Position numbers and translations under genes: made by a program. A DNA stretch of 5,428 bases from JAAFGT01 sp041485165 (lineage in GTDB: Bacteria > Acidobacteriota > Terriglobia > Acidiferrales > UBA7541): positions 1 through 5,428 of the forward strand of contig JBGPJC010000176.1 in assembly GCA_041485165.1 (NCBI GenBank). The letters are read 5' to 3'. The notes beneath the pieces are model-generated. The model searched no databases. It saw nothing but the letters and a program-made list of their open reading frames with translations, and was not told the origin of the DNA. Positions 1 to 5,428 of the stretch are shown here, piece after piece; position 1 is the stretch's first letter; every line of letters starts with the position of its first letter.

Positions 1-1010
1 AGGGTGTCGCGCTGCGCGGGGATGTAGCCCGCATCGGATATGATGCGGCGCAGTTCGGATTCGTTGGTGCGGTTGCGCACGCCTGCGGCGTAAACGACAT
101 TTTCTTCGATCAGGATGCTGCCAACATCGTCGGCGCCGAATTGCAGGCCCACCTGGCAGACTTTGATCCCCGGCGTCAGCCAGCTCGACTGAATATGGTC
201 AATGTTGTCGAGGTAGAGGCGGCTGACGGCCAGCGTCTTCAGATAATCTACCGCGGTGGCTTCCGGCACTCTCTTGCCCAGTGGGGTGTTCTCCGGCGCG
301 AACATCCAGGGAATGAAGGCGGTGAAGCCGCCGGTATCTTCCTGGATGCGGCGCAGGCGCTCGAAGTGGTTGACGCGGTGGCGCAGCTCTTCGCCGCAGC
401 CGAACATCATCGTGGCGGTGGTGCGCAGGCCCAGCGAGTGCGCCGTGCGGTGCATCTCTTCCCACTCGCCGGCGGTGCACTTCAGCCGGGAGATGCGCGC
501 GCGGACTTCGTCATCCAGAATTTCCGCGCCAGCGCCGGGGATGGAGCCCAGCCCGGCGTCGCGCAGCCGCACAATGGTGTCGCGCAGGGAGAGCCCGGAA
601 AGCTCGGAGATATTGAGGATCTCCGGCGCGGAAAAGCAGTGCAGGTGCACCATCGGGTAGCGCTGCCGGAAAGCGCGCAGCATGTCTTCGTAATACTCGA
701 TCTTGAGATCGGGGTGCAGCCCGCCCTGGAGGAGGATGCCGGTGCCGCCCAGGGCCAGCATCTCTTCAATCTTGTGGCACATCTCCTCGAGCGACAGAAT
801 GTAACCGTCGCGGGCGCCGACTGGCCGGTAAAACGCGCAGAAGGAACAGTACTCGGTGCAGAAGTTGGTGTAATTGATGTTGCGGTCGATCTGGTAGGTA
901 GCCACGCGCGGGTCGTTCTTGCGATTGCGCACCTCGGTGGCGGCCATGCCCAGGCCGATCAGATCATCCGAGGCCAGCAGGTCGAGCGCTTCTTTCTGGC
1001 TGATGCCCAT
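1..1010 (-). CDS. mqnC: Cyclic dehypoxanthinyl futalosine synthase MqnC, radical SAM (partial, runs off left edge)
   Basis: This is a cytoplasmic radical-SAM enzyme of the futalosine menaquinone pathway. By family knowledge it cyclises dehypoxanthine futalosine to the spiro cyclic form. The reading frame is open for 336 codons from ATG 1010 to the window edge. The [4Fe-4S] motif CTEYCSFC has C51, C55 and C58 in the C-x3-C-x2-C spacing. Further matches are QGGLHP (95-100), GSIPGAGAEIL (155-165), TGGFTAFIPW (226-235) and the C-terminal FGADDVGS (291-298) and EENVVYAAG (302-310), which fit MqnC better than MqnE or CofG/H. The length already approaches that of a full member, so only the tail should be missing. 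ATG 1010 lies 6 bases after the mqnA stop, with an AGGGG ribosome site overlapping the end of mqnA, so translational coupling is likely. One oddity is GCGE (204-207), where I recall GHVE in many relatives. MqnE is the main alternative identity. Confidence 0.93.
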   Translation of the reverse strand, partial: MGISQKEALDLLASDDLIGLGMAATEVRNRKNDPRVATYQIDRNINYTNFCTEYCSFCAFYRPVGARDGYILSLEEMCHKIEEMLALGGTGILLQGGLHPDLKIEYYEDMLRAFRQRYPMVHLHCFSAPEILNISELSGLSLRDTIVRLRDAGLGSIPGAGAEILDDEVRARISRLKCTAGEWEEMHRTAHSLGLRTTATMMFGCGEELRHRVNHFERLRRIQEDTGGFTAFIPWMFAPENTPLGKRVPEATAVDYLKTLAVSRLYLDNIDHIQSSWLTPGIKVCQVGLQFGADDVGSILIEENVVYAAGVRNRTNESELRRIISDAGYIPAQRDT

Positions 1011-1016
1011 CTGCGC

Positions 1017-1883
1017 TTATCCCCTCACGGCGGCGCGCGCCGGAACCGCGGCGAATTCCAGCGGCCGCGCCGCCGGAATGAGTCCCGCTCGGGCGGCTTT
1101 ATGGAAATAAAGCTCCAGCCCGGCAAGGTTTTCATCGTCCAGGCTGTAGTCAATGTTGTCGCGCAAATAGCGTGCCAGGCTGGCGGGAGAAAGTCCCAGG
1201 GTCACCGAAGCGTTGGCGGCGATATCCTCGATGCGCTCCAGGCCGTACTGCTTCGAGGCCAGAAAGTCTGCGGCGACCTCGGGTGTGGCGGCTTCGCGCC
1301 GCGCCGCCCAGATGGCAAGAACGCAGGGATGCCCGGTCCACTGCCGCCATTGTTCGACCACGTCGTATAAGCGGACGCCGGCGACGCCGGGGACCACCTG
1401 CTCTCCCGCTTCATATTTTTCCGCCAGCCGCAGCGCCGGATCGCCGATTACCAACGCGGCATCGGCGGTGGAAAGCATGGCGGGAACATCCGGGGGCGAA
1501 TCGACAAACTCGGGCGCGATGCGCCAGCGCTCCGCGCAGAGGATGCGCGTCAACGCCACGGTGCTGCGCGAACTGGTGTCCAGGGCCATCCGCCGCACCT
1601 GCTCGATGGGCATCCGCGAGACGACCAGCAAGCTGCGCACCTTGTGCTTGGAGGCAATTGCCGCGCCCGGTAGCGCCACGAGGCCAGGGATGCGCTGGTA
1701 TTCAATCGAAGGGATAATGGCGATATCCACCGCGCCGCGCGCGAGCTGTTCGGCACACTGCGATGGCACGGTAAACGAAAGGTCGTAGCGCCCTTGCAGT
1801 GGGCCGTGCGTGAACCCCCACACCAGGGGCGCTGTGTTCAGATACTCGACGATGGAGATGCGCAGACGGGCCACAGAGTTCAC
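1017..1883 (-). CDS. mqnA: Chorismate dehydratase MqnA, futalosine menaquinone pathway
   Basis: The protein is a 288-residue chorismate dehydratase that converts chorismate to 3-[(1-carboxyvinyl)oxy]benzoate, the first committed step of futalosine-dependent menaquinone synthesis. The family has a periplasmic-binding-protein-like two-lobe fold but acts in the cytoplasm, and no signal peptide is seen. Family-like stretches are RISIVEYLNTAPLVWGF (8-24), DIAIIPSIEY (53-62), SKHKVRSLLV (79-88), LDTSSRSTVAL (101-111), ALVIGDPAL (143-151) and WTGHPCVLAIWAAR (182-195). The length is normal for the family. I chose GTG 1883 because AGGAG (1895-1891) sits 7 bases upstream and homology begins a few residues later. 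The frame stays open up to 2207, but that extension is low-complexity, lies over the intergenic region and has no family match. The gene leads the mqnA-mqnC operon and is transcribed away from the helix-turn-helix gene at 2071. A second GTG at 1874 is possible but badly placed for the ribosome site. Confidence 0.94.
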   Translation of the reverse strand: MNSVARLRISIVEYLNTAPLVWGFTHGPLQGRYDLSFTVPSQCAEQLARGAVDIAIIPSIEYQRIPGLVALPGAAIASKHKVRSLLVVSRMPIEQVRRMALDTSSRSTVALTRILCAERWRIAPEFVDSPPDVPAMLSTADAALVIGDPALRLAEKYEAGEQVVPGVAGVRLYDVVEQWRQWTGHPCVLAIWAARREAATPEVAADFLASKQYGLERIEDIAANASVTLGLSPASLARYLRDNIDYSLDDENLAGLELYFHKAARAGLIPAARPLEFAAVPARAAVRG

Positions 1884-1890
1884 TGGATCA

Positions 1891-1895
1891 CTCCT
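1891..1895 (-). promoter_or_regulatory. Ribosome binding site of mqnA
   Basis: AGGAG on the minus strand lies 7 bases before GTG 1883. It decides the start of mqnA against the much longer open frame that reaches 2207. An extended -10-like TGCTATAGT lies immediately upstream (1905-1897). If that were the real promoter, transcription would begin near 1890 and this ribosome site would not be in the message, so the two readings exclude each other. I prefer the ribosome site. Confidence 0.75.
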
Positions 1896-1957
1896 AACTA
1901 TAGCATGGAGGGCTGGCGGGCCTGCGAGCGCCGGAACGGTCCCACCGCGAAAGTCAT

Positions 1958-1990
1958 TTCGAATGCTCTGAATTCTTCGAAGATATCGAT
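1958..1990. repeat. Cluster of 6-base palindromes in the divergent intergenic region (possible operator)
   Basis: Five perfect 6-base palindromes fall within 33 bases: TTCGAA (1958-1963), GAATTC (1970-1975), TTCGAA again (1976-1981), GATATC (1982-1987) and ATCGAT (1985-1990). The two TTCGAA copies have centres 18 bases apart, which is less than two helical turns. The stretch is more AT-rich than the surrounding genes and lies between divergent mqnA and the helix-turn-helix gene. Operator function, for example autoregulation by the product of the gene at 2071, is inference. Confidence 0.4.
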
Positions 1991-2007
1991 CATCTCTGCC
2001 GCTGCAA

Positions 2008-2021
2008 GGGGATAGGGGATA
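2008..2021 (+). repeat. Two tandem copies of GGGGATA upstream of the helix-turn-helix gene
   Basis: GGGGATA at 2008-2014 is repeated exactly at 2015-2021, ending 49 bases before ATG 2071. The second copy runs into TAGAGT (2020-2025), which weakly resembles a -10 box, but no acceptable -35 box lies 16-18 bases upstream. The role is unknown. It could be part of the promoter or leader of the regulator gene, or chance. Confidence 0.35.
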
Positions 2022-2070
2022 GAGTAAGAACACGCCGCATGGCTGAATCGGCGGAAAGGAACGAAAGAAC

Positions 2071-2403
2071 ATGGCTAGAGCAATCGAAGTCGAAGAAGGA
2101 GGCGGCAATGTCTTCGCCGACCTCGGATTACCCAATCCGGAAGAGCGTCTCGCCAAGGCTGGTCTGGCGATTCGCATAGCCGGAGTCATTCGCGCACGGC
2201 GGCTCACTCAGGCTCGTGCCGCCGGCATCTTGAAGATCGACCAGCCAAAAGTTTCCCGGCTGCTGCGCGGGCAGCTTTCCGGTTTTTCAACCGAACGACT
2301 CATGCAGTTCCTCACGTTGCTTGGCCGCGATGTTGAAATTGTCATAAAACGCGCGCCGCGCTCACGCCGGAAAGGCCGCGTACGCGTCGTTGCTACAGCG
2401 TGA
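2071..2403 (+). CDS. Small XRE-type helix-turn-helix protein, antitoxin-like, without a neighbouring toxin
   Basis: This is a 110-residue DNA-binding protein resembling the HTH_37/COG5606 group, whose members are usually the antitoxin partner of a RelE/Gp49-like toxin. The start MARAIEVEEGGGNVFADLGL and the block from about 27 to 93 are typical of that group. The helix-turn-helix lies near 45-66, with LTQARAAGIL followed by the recognition stretch DQPKVSRLLRG (57-67). FSTERLMQFLTLLGRDVEIVIKR (72-94) follows in the family-typical place. The tail (94-106) is arginine-rich. AAGGA (2056-2060) lies 10 bases before the ATG, and a terminator follows at 2420. Neither flank holds a toxin gene: the left neighbour is divergent mqnA and the right side is about 330 bases without a convincing gene. 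It may be a solitary autoregulator or a remnant of a lost toxin-antitoxin pair. Control of mqnA across the shared intergenic region is possible but unproven. The symbol is left empty because paralogues are common. Confidence 0.85.
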   Translation: MARAIEVEEGGGNVFADLGLPNPEERLAKAGLAIRIAGVIRARRLTQARAAGILKIDQPKVSRLLRGQLSGFSTERLMQFLTLLGRDVEIVIKRAPRSRRKGRVRVVATA

Positions 2404-2419
2404 GCAACGCAACGCCAAC

Positions 2420-2461
2420 GAGCGCCAACCAGTGACTCGGCTGGCGCTCTCTGGATTTTTT
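2420..2461 (+). terminator. Rho-independent terminator after the helix-turn-helix gene
   Basis: GAGCGCCA (2420-2427) pairs perfectly with TGGCGCTC (2442-2449) around a 14-base loop. Six T residues follow at 2456-2461, then a pyrimidine-rich stretch. The T run starts 6 bases after the stem, slightly farther than ideal. Its place 17 bases after the stop at 2401-2403 suits a terminator for that gene and isolates it from dprA. Confidence 0.7.
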
Positions 2462-2550
2462 CTTCTCAGGTTACGGGTGGCCGAGCCTTACTGATCGCGG
2501 TCGGGGTGCCCCAGGACTTTCGAAGACAGCGTGGAGTTCTTTGTTTTTGC

Positions 2551-2575
2551 GCTGACCGCTGCCCTCGCGGTCAGC
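2551..2575. repeat. Perfect 9-bp inverted repeat with 7-base loop
   Basis: GCTGACCGC (2551-2559) is the exact reverse complement of GCGGTCAGC (2567-2575), with loop TGCCCTC (2560-2566). The stem is GC-rich and would be stable in RNA or as a cruciform. A T-rich stretch precedes it on the plus strand (TTCTTTGTTTTT, 2537-2548), so it lacks a trailing U tract on either strand and is not a canonical terminator. It could be a protein site, a processed RNA structure or part of a small interspersed repeat. Confidence 0.6.
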
Positions 2576-2695
2576 CATTCGACGCTCGCTCCTCTGGTGG
2601 GCCAGTTCGCGGCAACGGAAATCCTGGACGGGGCGCGCATCGAACTTCTACAGCCATACCGGCCTGCGCGGTTTGCGTGAAACAAGCGCCATAGC

Positions 2696-2725
2696 TTGAC
2701 AAACTCGTTACTCCCTGCGTAGTCT
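2696..2725 (+). promoter_or_regulatory. Sigma70-like promoter of dprA, very close to the start codon
   Basis: A perfect -35 box TTGACA (2696-2701) is followed after 18 bases by TAGTCT (2720-2725). TAGTCT keeps the T, A and final T of the -10 consensus. Transcription would begin near 2732, about 6 bases before ATG 2738, giving an almost leaderless message. No Shine-Dalgarno-like sequence precedes that ATG, which agrees. The -35 box is strong and the -10 box is weak. Confidence 0.55.
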
Positions 2726-2737
2726 CACCCGCAACGC

Positions 2738-3877
2738 ATGGATCCACAACATTACCTGGGCTGGCTGGCGCTTGGGCTGACGCCGGGCCTGGGGGCAAGA
2801 CTGGCGGGGAAGCTTCTGCGCGAGTTCGGCGATCCTGAGGCGGTATTCCGCGCCTCGCTCACCTCGCTGGAAGCCTGCCGGTTGCCCGCCGGGGCTGCGC
2901 AAGCCATCCATTCGCAACAGCCGCTGAAGGCTGCTGAAGAAGAGCTGGATAAAGTCCGCGCGGCGGGCTGCCGGCTTCTCACCTGGGACGAACCGGCTTA
3001 TCCCAAGCGGCTGCGCGAGATTTACGATCCCCCGCCGGTGTTCTATCTCAAGGGCGACGCCGAATTGCTCGACCGGCACTCGCTGGCCATTGTCGGCTCG
3101 CGCAAGCCGACGCCTTACGGCGTGCAGATGGCCGAGCGCCTGGCGCACGAACTTGCCGAGCGCGGCCTGGTCATCATCAGCGGAATGGCCCGCGGGATCG
3201 ACGCCCTGGCGCACCGCGGGGCGCTGGAAGCGCGGAAGAAGAGCGGGCGCGGCGCGACCATCGGTGTCCTGGGCGCGGGTATCGACGTGATCTATCCAAA
3301 GGAGAACAAGAAACTTTACGACCAGGTGGCCGAAACCGGCGTGCTCATCTCTGAGTTTCCCATCGGCTCATTCCCCGCTCCGCAGAATTTCCCGGTGCGC
3401 AACCGCGTGATCGCCGGGATGGCCCTGGGTGTCGTGGTGGTGGAAGGCGCGCAGTATTCCGGCTCACTGATCACCGCGCGCTTGGCCATGGAGTTTGGCC
3501 GGGAAGTATTCGGCGTGCCGGGGAATGTGACCCAACCGCTCAGCTTTGGGCCCAACCAGCTCATCAAACAGGGCGCCAAGCTGGTGAGCGGATGGGAGGA
3601 CGTGGTCGAGGAGCTGCCCACGGACATCCGCGCCGAGTTGTTCCCCGCCGAGCAGGTCTCGCAGAAGGAGCGCACGGCTCTGCTCGAACAGACGCTTTCC
3701 CCCGCCGAGCAGGCGCTCTATGGGCTGCTCTCGATCGACCAGGCGCGTCATGTGGACGAGCTGCTGGAGTTGAGCGGGCTGAGTTCCTCCGAGGGTCTGG
3801 CGGCGCTGTTTGAGTTGGAGATGAAGAGCGCGGTGCGGCAGTTACCTGGCAAGCACTTCGTGAAAGTCTTGCTGTGA
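2738..3877 (+). CDS. dprA: DNA-processing protein DprA (Smf)
   Basis: The protein is a 379-residue cytoplasmic factor that, by family knowledge, binds incoming single-stranded DNA during natural transformation and loads RecA on it. A helix-hairpin-helix-like N-terminus (about 12-55, with TPGLGARLAGKLL at 15-27) precedes the Rossmann-like DprA core. Core motifs are IVGSRKPTPYG (118-128), SGMARGIDALAH (148-159), GVLGAGIDVIYPKEN (176-190), SEFPIG (205-210), FPVRNRVIAGMA (218-229), SGSLITA (241-247), GREVFGVPG (254-262) and GPNQLIKQGA (271-280). A C-terminal winged-helix domain follows (about 318-378). All three domains are present at ordinary length and the gene looks intact. ATG 2738 fits the family N-terminus, although no ribosome site precedes it and the promoter at 2696-2725 would make a leader of only about 6 bases. 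topA follows 112 bases downstream, a widely shared order. DprA also occurs in bacteria not known to be competent, so it does not prove transformation. Confidence 0.96.
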   Translation: MDPQHYLGWLALGLTPGLGARLAGKLLREFGDPEAVFRASLTSLEACRLPAGAAQAIHSQQPLKAAEEELDKVRAAGCRLLTWDEPAYPKRLREIYDPPPVFYLKGDAELLDRHSLAIVGSRKPTPYGVQMAERLAHELAERGLVIISGMARGIDALAHRGALEARKKSGRGATIGVLGAGIDVIYPKENKKLYDQVAETGVLISEFPIGSFPAPQNFPVRNRVIAGMALGVVVVEGAQYSGSLITARLAMEFGREVFGVPGNVTQPLSFGPNQLIKQGAKLVSGWEDVVEELPTDIRAELFPAEQVSQKERTALLEQTLSPAEQALYGLLSIDQARHVDELLELSGLSSSEGLAALFELEMKSAVRQLPGKHFVKVLL

Positions 3878-3989
3878 AGCCGGGGCATGGGCTACGGTAG
3901 ATTGAATGCGGTGCGATTCGCCGCCAAGTAACGAAATGTGCCGGTGGCGCATCCATTGAACTGCGTCCCAAGGAAAACTGCGGATACCA

Positions 3990-5428
3990 ATGGCTCGTTC
4001 ACTCGTCATCGTCGAATCACCGGCCAAGGCCAAGACCATCAACAAGTACCTGGGCAGGAATTATGTGGTCAAAGCCTCCTTTGGCCACGTGATGGACCTG
4101 CCCAAGAAGGTGCTTGGGGTCTCGTTGCCGGGTGATTACAAGGAAACGCAAAAAAAACTTGCCATGCTGGCGAAGAAAGCCCGGGCCAAAGCGAAGGGCA
4201 ACGACAAGCACAAGCCCAAAGCCGAAGCGGCAGAAGAGGCCAGGGACCTGCACAAGAGTCAGGGACCGCCTGAAGAGAATCCCTTCGAACCCACCTACGA
4301 AATCATTGCCAGCAAGACCAGGGTTGTCGCCGAGCTGAGGAAGGCCGGCAAGGAAGCCGACGCCATCTATCTGGCGGGTGACCCTGACCGTGAGGGCGAG
4401 ACCATCTGCTGGCACCTGGCTGAAATCCTCGGCACCAACAAGATCGAGAAGAAGAAAATCTTTCGCGTGATGTTCAACGAGATTACCGCCAAGGCCATCA
4501 AAGCTGCCTTCGAGCACCCCGGGCAAGTGGACACCAATCTGGTGGATGCGCAGCAGGCCCGCCGCGTCCTTGACCGCCTGGTGGGCTACAAGGTTTCGCC
4601 CCTGCTGTGGGACAAAGTGCGCCGGGGCCTTTCCGCCGGGCGTGTGCAGACCGTGGCCCTGCGGCTGATCGTCGAGCGCGAGCGGGAGATTCGCGCTTTT
4701 CTGAAGCGCGAGTATTGGTCGCTGCACGCCACGCTGCAAGCGGCGGAGCCGCCGGTATTCGAGGCCAAGCTGCTGCAGCGCAAGGGTGAGGAAATTGAGC
4801 CCGCCAACGAGGCGGAGACACAGCAGGTGGTAGCCGATGTGGAGAGCGCCCGCTGGATGGTTTCTTCGGTGGTGCAGAAGGAGAAGCGCCGCTACCCGGC
4901 GCCGCCATTCACGACCTCCAAGCTGCAGCAGGCTGCTTACAACAAGCTGCGCTTCACCGCTAAGCGCACCATGGGGCTCGCCCAGCTCCTCTATCAGGGC
5001 GTAGACCTGGGAGATGAGGGATCCGTCGCGCTGATCACTTACATGCGCACGGACTCCGTGCGCGTGTCGAATGACGCGCTCGACCAGGTGCGCGGATTGG
5101 TCTCCTCCAGCTATGGCCCGAATTACCTGCCGGAGAAGCCGATTTTTTACAAGTCGAAGAAAGACGCGCAGGAAGCGCACGAGGCCATCCGGCCCACCGA
5201 CGTCACGCGCTCACCGGAAGACGTGAAACGCTTTCTGGACGCCGATCTGTTCAAGCTCTACCAGCTTATCTGGCAGCGGTTTGTCGCCTCGCAGATGGTG
5301 CCGGCCGTATTTGACCAGACCACCATCGACATCACGGCCGGAGATTACCTGTTCCGCGCCACGGGCTCGGTGATGAAATTCAACGGCTTCCTCGCGGCCT
5401 ACCAGGCGGAGCGCGAAGATCTTTCCGC
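3990..5428 (+). CDS. topA: DNA topoisomerase I, type IA (partial, runs off right edge)
   Basis: This is the N-terminal 479 codons of the enzyme that relaxes negative supercoils by transient cleavage of one strand. The Toprim domain carries VIVESPAKAKTINKYLG (6-22, catalytic E9 and K13), SFGHVMDLP (30-38) and the metal-binding DPDREGE (131-137). Downstream are FNEIT (162-166), DAQQARRVLDRLVGY (186-200), SPLLW (203-207), GLSAGRVQTVALRL (213-226), the active-site ITYMRTDS (349-356) with nucleophile Y351, and QEAHEAIRPTDV (394-405). Domains 1-3 and part of the core are therefore present. The rest of the core and any C-terminal zinc-ribbon repeats lie outside the window. A lysine/alanine-rich insertion occupies about 46-96. 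ATG 3990 matches the family N-terminus. The ribosome site is weak: AAGGA (3970-3974) is 15 bases away and GGA (3982-3984) 5 bases away. No clear terminator follows dprA, so co-transcription with dprA is likely. Confidence 0.97.
   Translation, partial: MARSLVIVESPAKAKTINKYLGRNYVVKASFGHVMDLPKKVLGVSLPGDYKETQKKLAMLAKKARAKAKGNDKHKPKAEAAEEARDLHKSQGPPEENPFEPTYEIIASKTRVVAELRKAGKEADAIYLAGDPDREGETICWHLAEILGTNKIEKKKIFRVMFNEITAKAIKAAFEHPGQVDTNLVDAQQARRVLDRLVGYKVSPLLWDKVRRGLSAGRVQTVALRLIVEREREIRAFLKREYWSLHATLQAAEPPVFEAKLLQRKGEEIEPANEAETQQVVADVESARWMVSSVVQKEKRRYPAPPFTTSKLQQAAYNKLRFTAKRTMGLAQLLYQGVDLGDEGSVALITYMRTDSVRVSNDALDQVRGLVSSSYGPNYLPEKPIFYKSKKDAQEAHEAIRPTDVTRSPEDVKRFLDADLFKLYQLIWQRFVASQMVPAVFDQTTIDITAGDYLFRATGSVMKFNGFLAAYQAEREDLS

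Larger units (their letters stand above)
2404..2737. other. 334-base intergenic region between the helix-turn-helix gene and dprA
   Basis: The region holds the terminator (2420-2461), a strong hairpin (2551-2575) and the dprA promoter (2696-2725). Short open frames exist on both strands: 2506-2694 plus, 2488-2685 minus, and a GTG-started 49-codon plus frame at 2531-2680. None has a good ribosome site or a product I recognise. The 49-residue product has a hydrophobic first half and could be a gene remnant, but its codon use does not decide this. I find no toxin-like sequence here. Confidence 0.6.

Noticed and set aside
141..1370. Long plus-strand open frame of 409 codons
   Set aside because: It lies antisense across both mqnC and mqnA, which have clear family motifs. 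Its product has no recognisable domain, and long antisense frames are expected in GC-rich coding DNA.
1897..1905. Extended -10-like TGCTATAGT upstream of mqnA on the minus strand
   Set aside because: It is a good match to an extended -10 box, but the implied start of transcription near 1890 would exclude the AGGAG ribosome site from the message, and no -35 box is present. Kept as undecided rather than called.
1794..2015. Plus-strand 73-codon frame upstream of the regulator as a possible toxin
   Set aside because: It overlaps the 5' end of mqnA antisense, and its residues do not resemble RelE, HigB or Gp49-like toxins. A second frame across 1938-2070 was also read and shows no toxin motif.
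1884..2207. N-terminal extension of mqnA to 2207
   Set aside because: The extension covers the intergenic region and part of the helix-turn-helix gene on the other strand, has no family match, and a good ribosome site precedes GTG 1883.
2488..2694. Overlapping short frames on both strands in the dprA upstream region
   Set aside because: No ribosome sites, no recognisable products and compositions typical of random GC-rich frames.
3908..3924. Small hairpin GCGGTG/CGCCGC between dprA and topA as a terminator
   Set aside because: The 6-bp stem includes a wobble pair and no T run follows, so termination between dprA and topA is not supported.
3956..3961. TTGAAC upstream of topA as a -35 box
   Set aside because: No acceptable -10 hexamer lies 16-18 bases downstream, so no separate topA promoter is called.
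4017..5180. Long minus-strand open frame of 387 codons
   Set aside because: It is the antisense shadow of topA, which carries all expected catalytic motifs. The product is leucine/glycine/histidine-rich and unrecognisable.

Overview
The window is a GC-rich (about 60% by eye) bacterial chromosomal segment with ordinary housekeeping genes and one small accessory-type regulator. The futalosine menaquinone genes (mqnA, mqnC), the dprA-topA pair and the wording of the MqnA protein suggest Acidobacteriota. That placement is recalled from family resemblance, not computed.

Left part, minus strand (1-1883): mqnA is followed after 6 bases by mqnC, which runs off the left edge. The two read as one operon for menaquinone synthesis from chorismate through futalosine intermediates. 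MqnA makes the first committed step and MqnC the radical-SAM cyclisation. The other pathway genes (mqnB, mqnD, mqnE) are not in the window.

Middle (1884-2737): a 187-base divergent intergenic region holds a cluster of 6-base palindromes and a 7-base tandem repeat. It separates mqnA from a plus-strand 110-residue helix-turn-helix protein of the type usually found as the antitoxin of a RelE/Gp49-like toxin. No toxin gene lies on either side, so it looks solitary. A probable rho-independent terminator follows it. After that comes about 270 bases without a convincing gene, containing a strong 9-bp hairpin and then a sigma70-like promoter.

Right part, plus strand (2738-5428): dprA is the DNA-processing protein that loads RecA on incoming single-stranded DNA. 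topA, the type IA DNA topoisomerase I, follows after 112 bases and is cut by the right edge after 479 codons. The dprA-topA order is widely conserved. The dprA promoter sits so close to the ATG that its message may be almost leaderless. TopA carries a lysine/alanine-rich insertion in its Toprim domain.

No RNA gene, CRISPR array, insertion sequence or phage module was recognised. The most interesting item is modest: a toxin-less antitoxin-like regulator sharing a palindrome-rich intergenic region with a menaquinone operon. No clear new system is visible.
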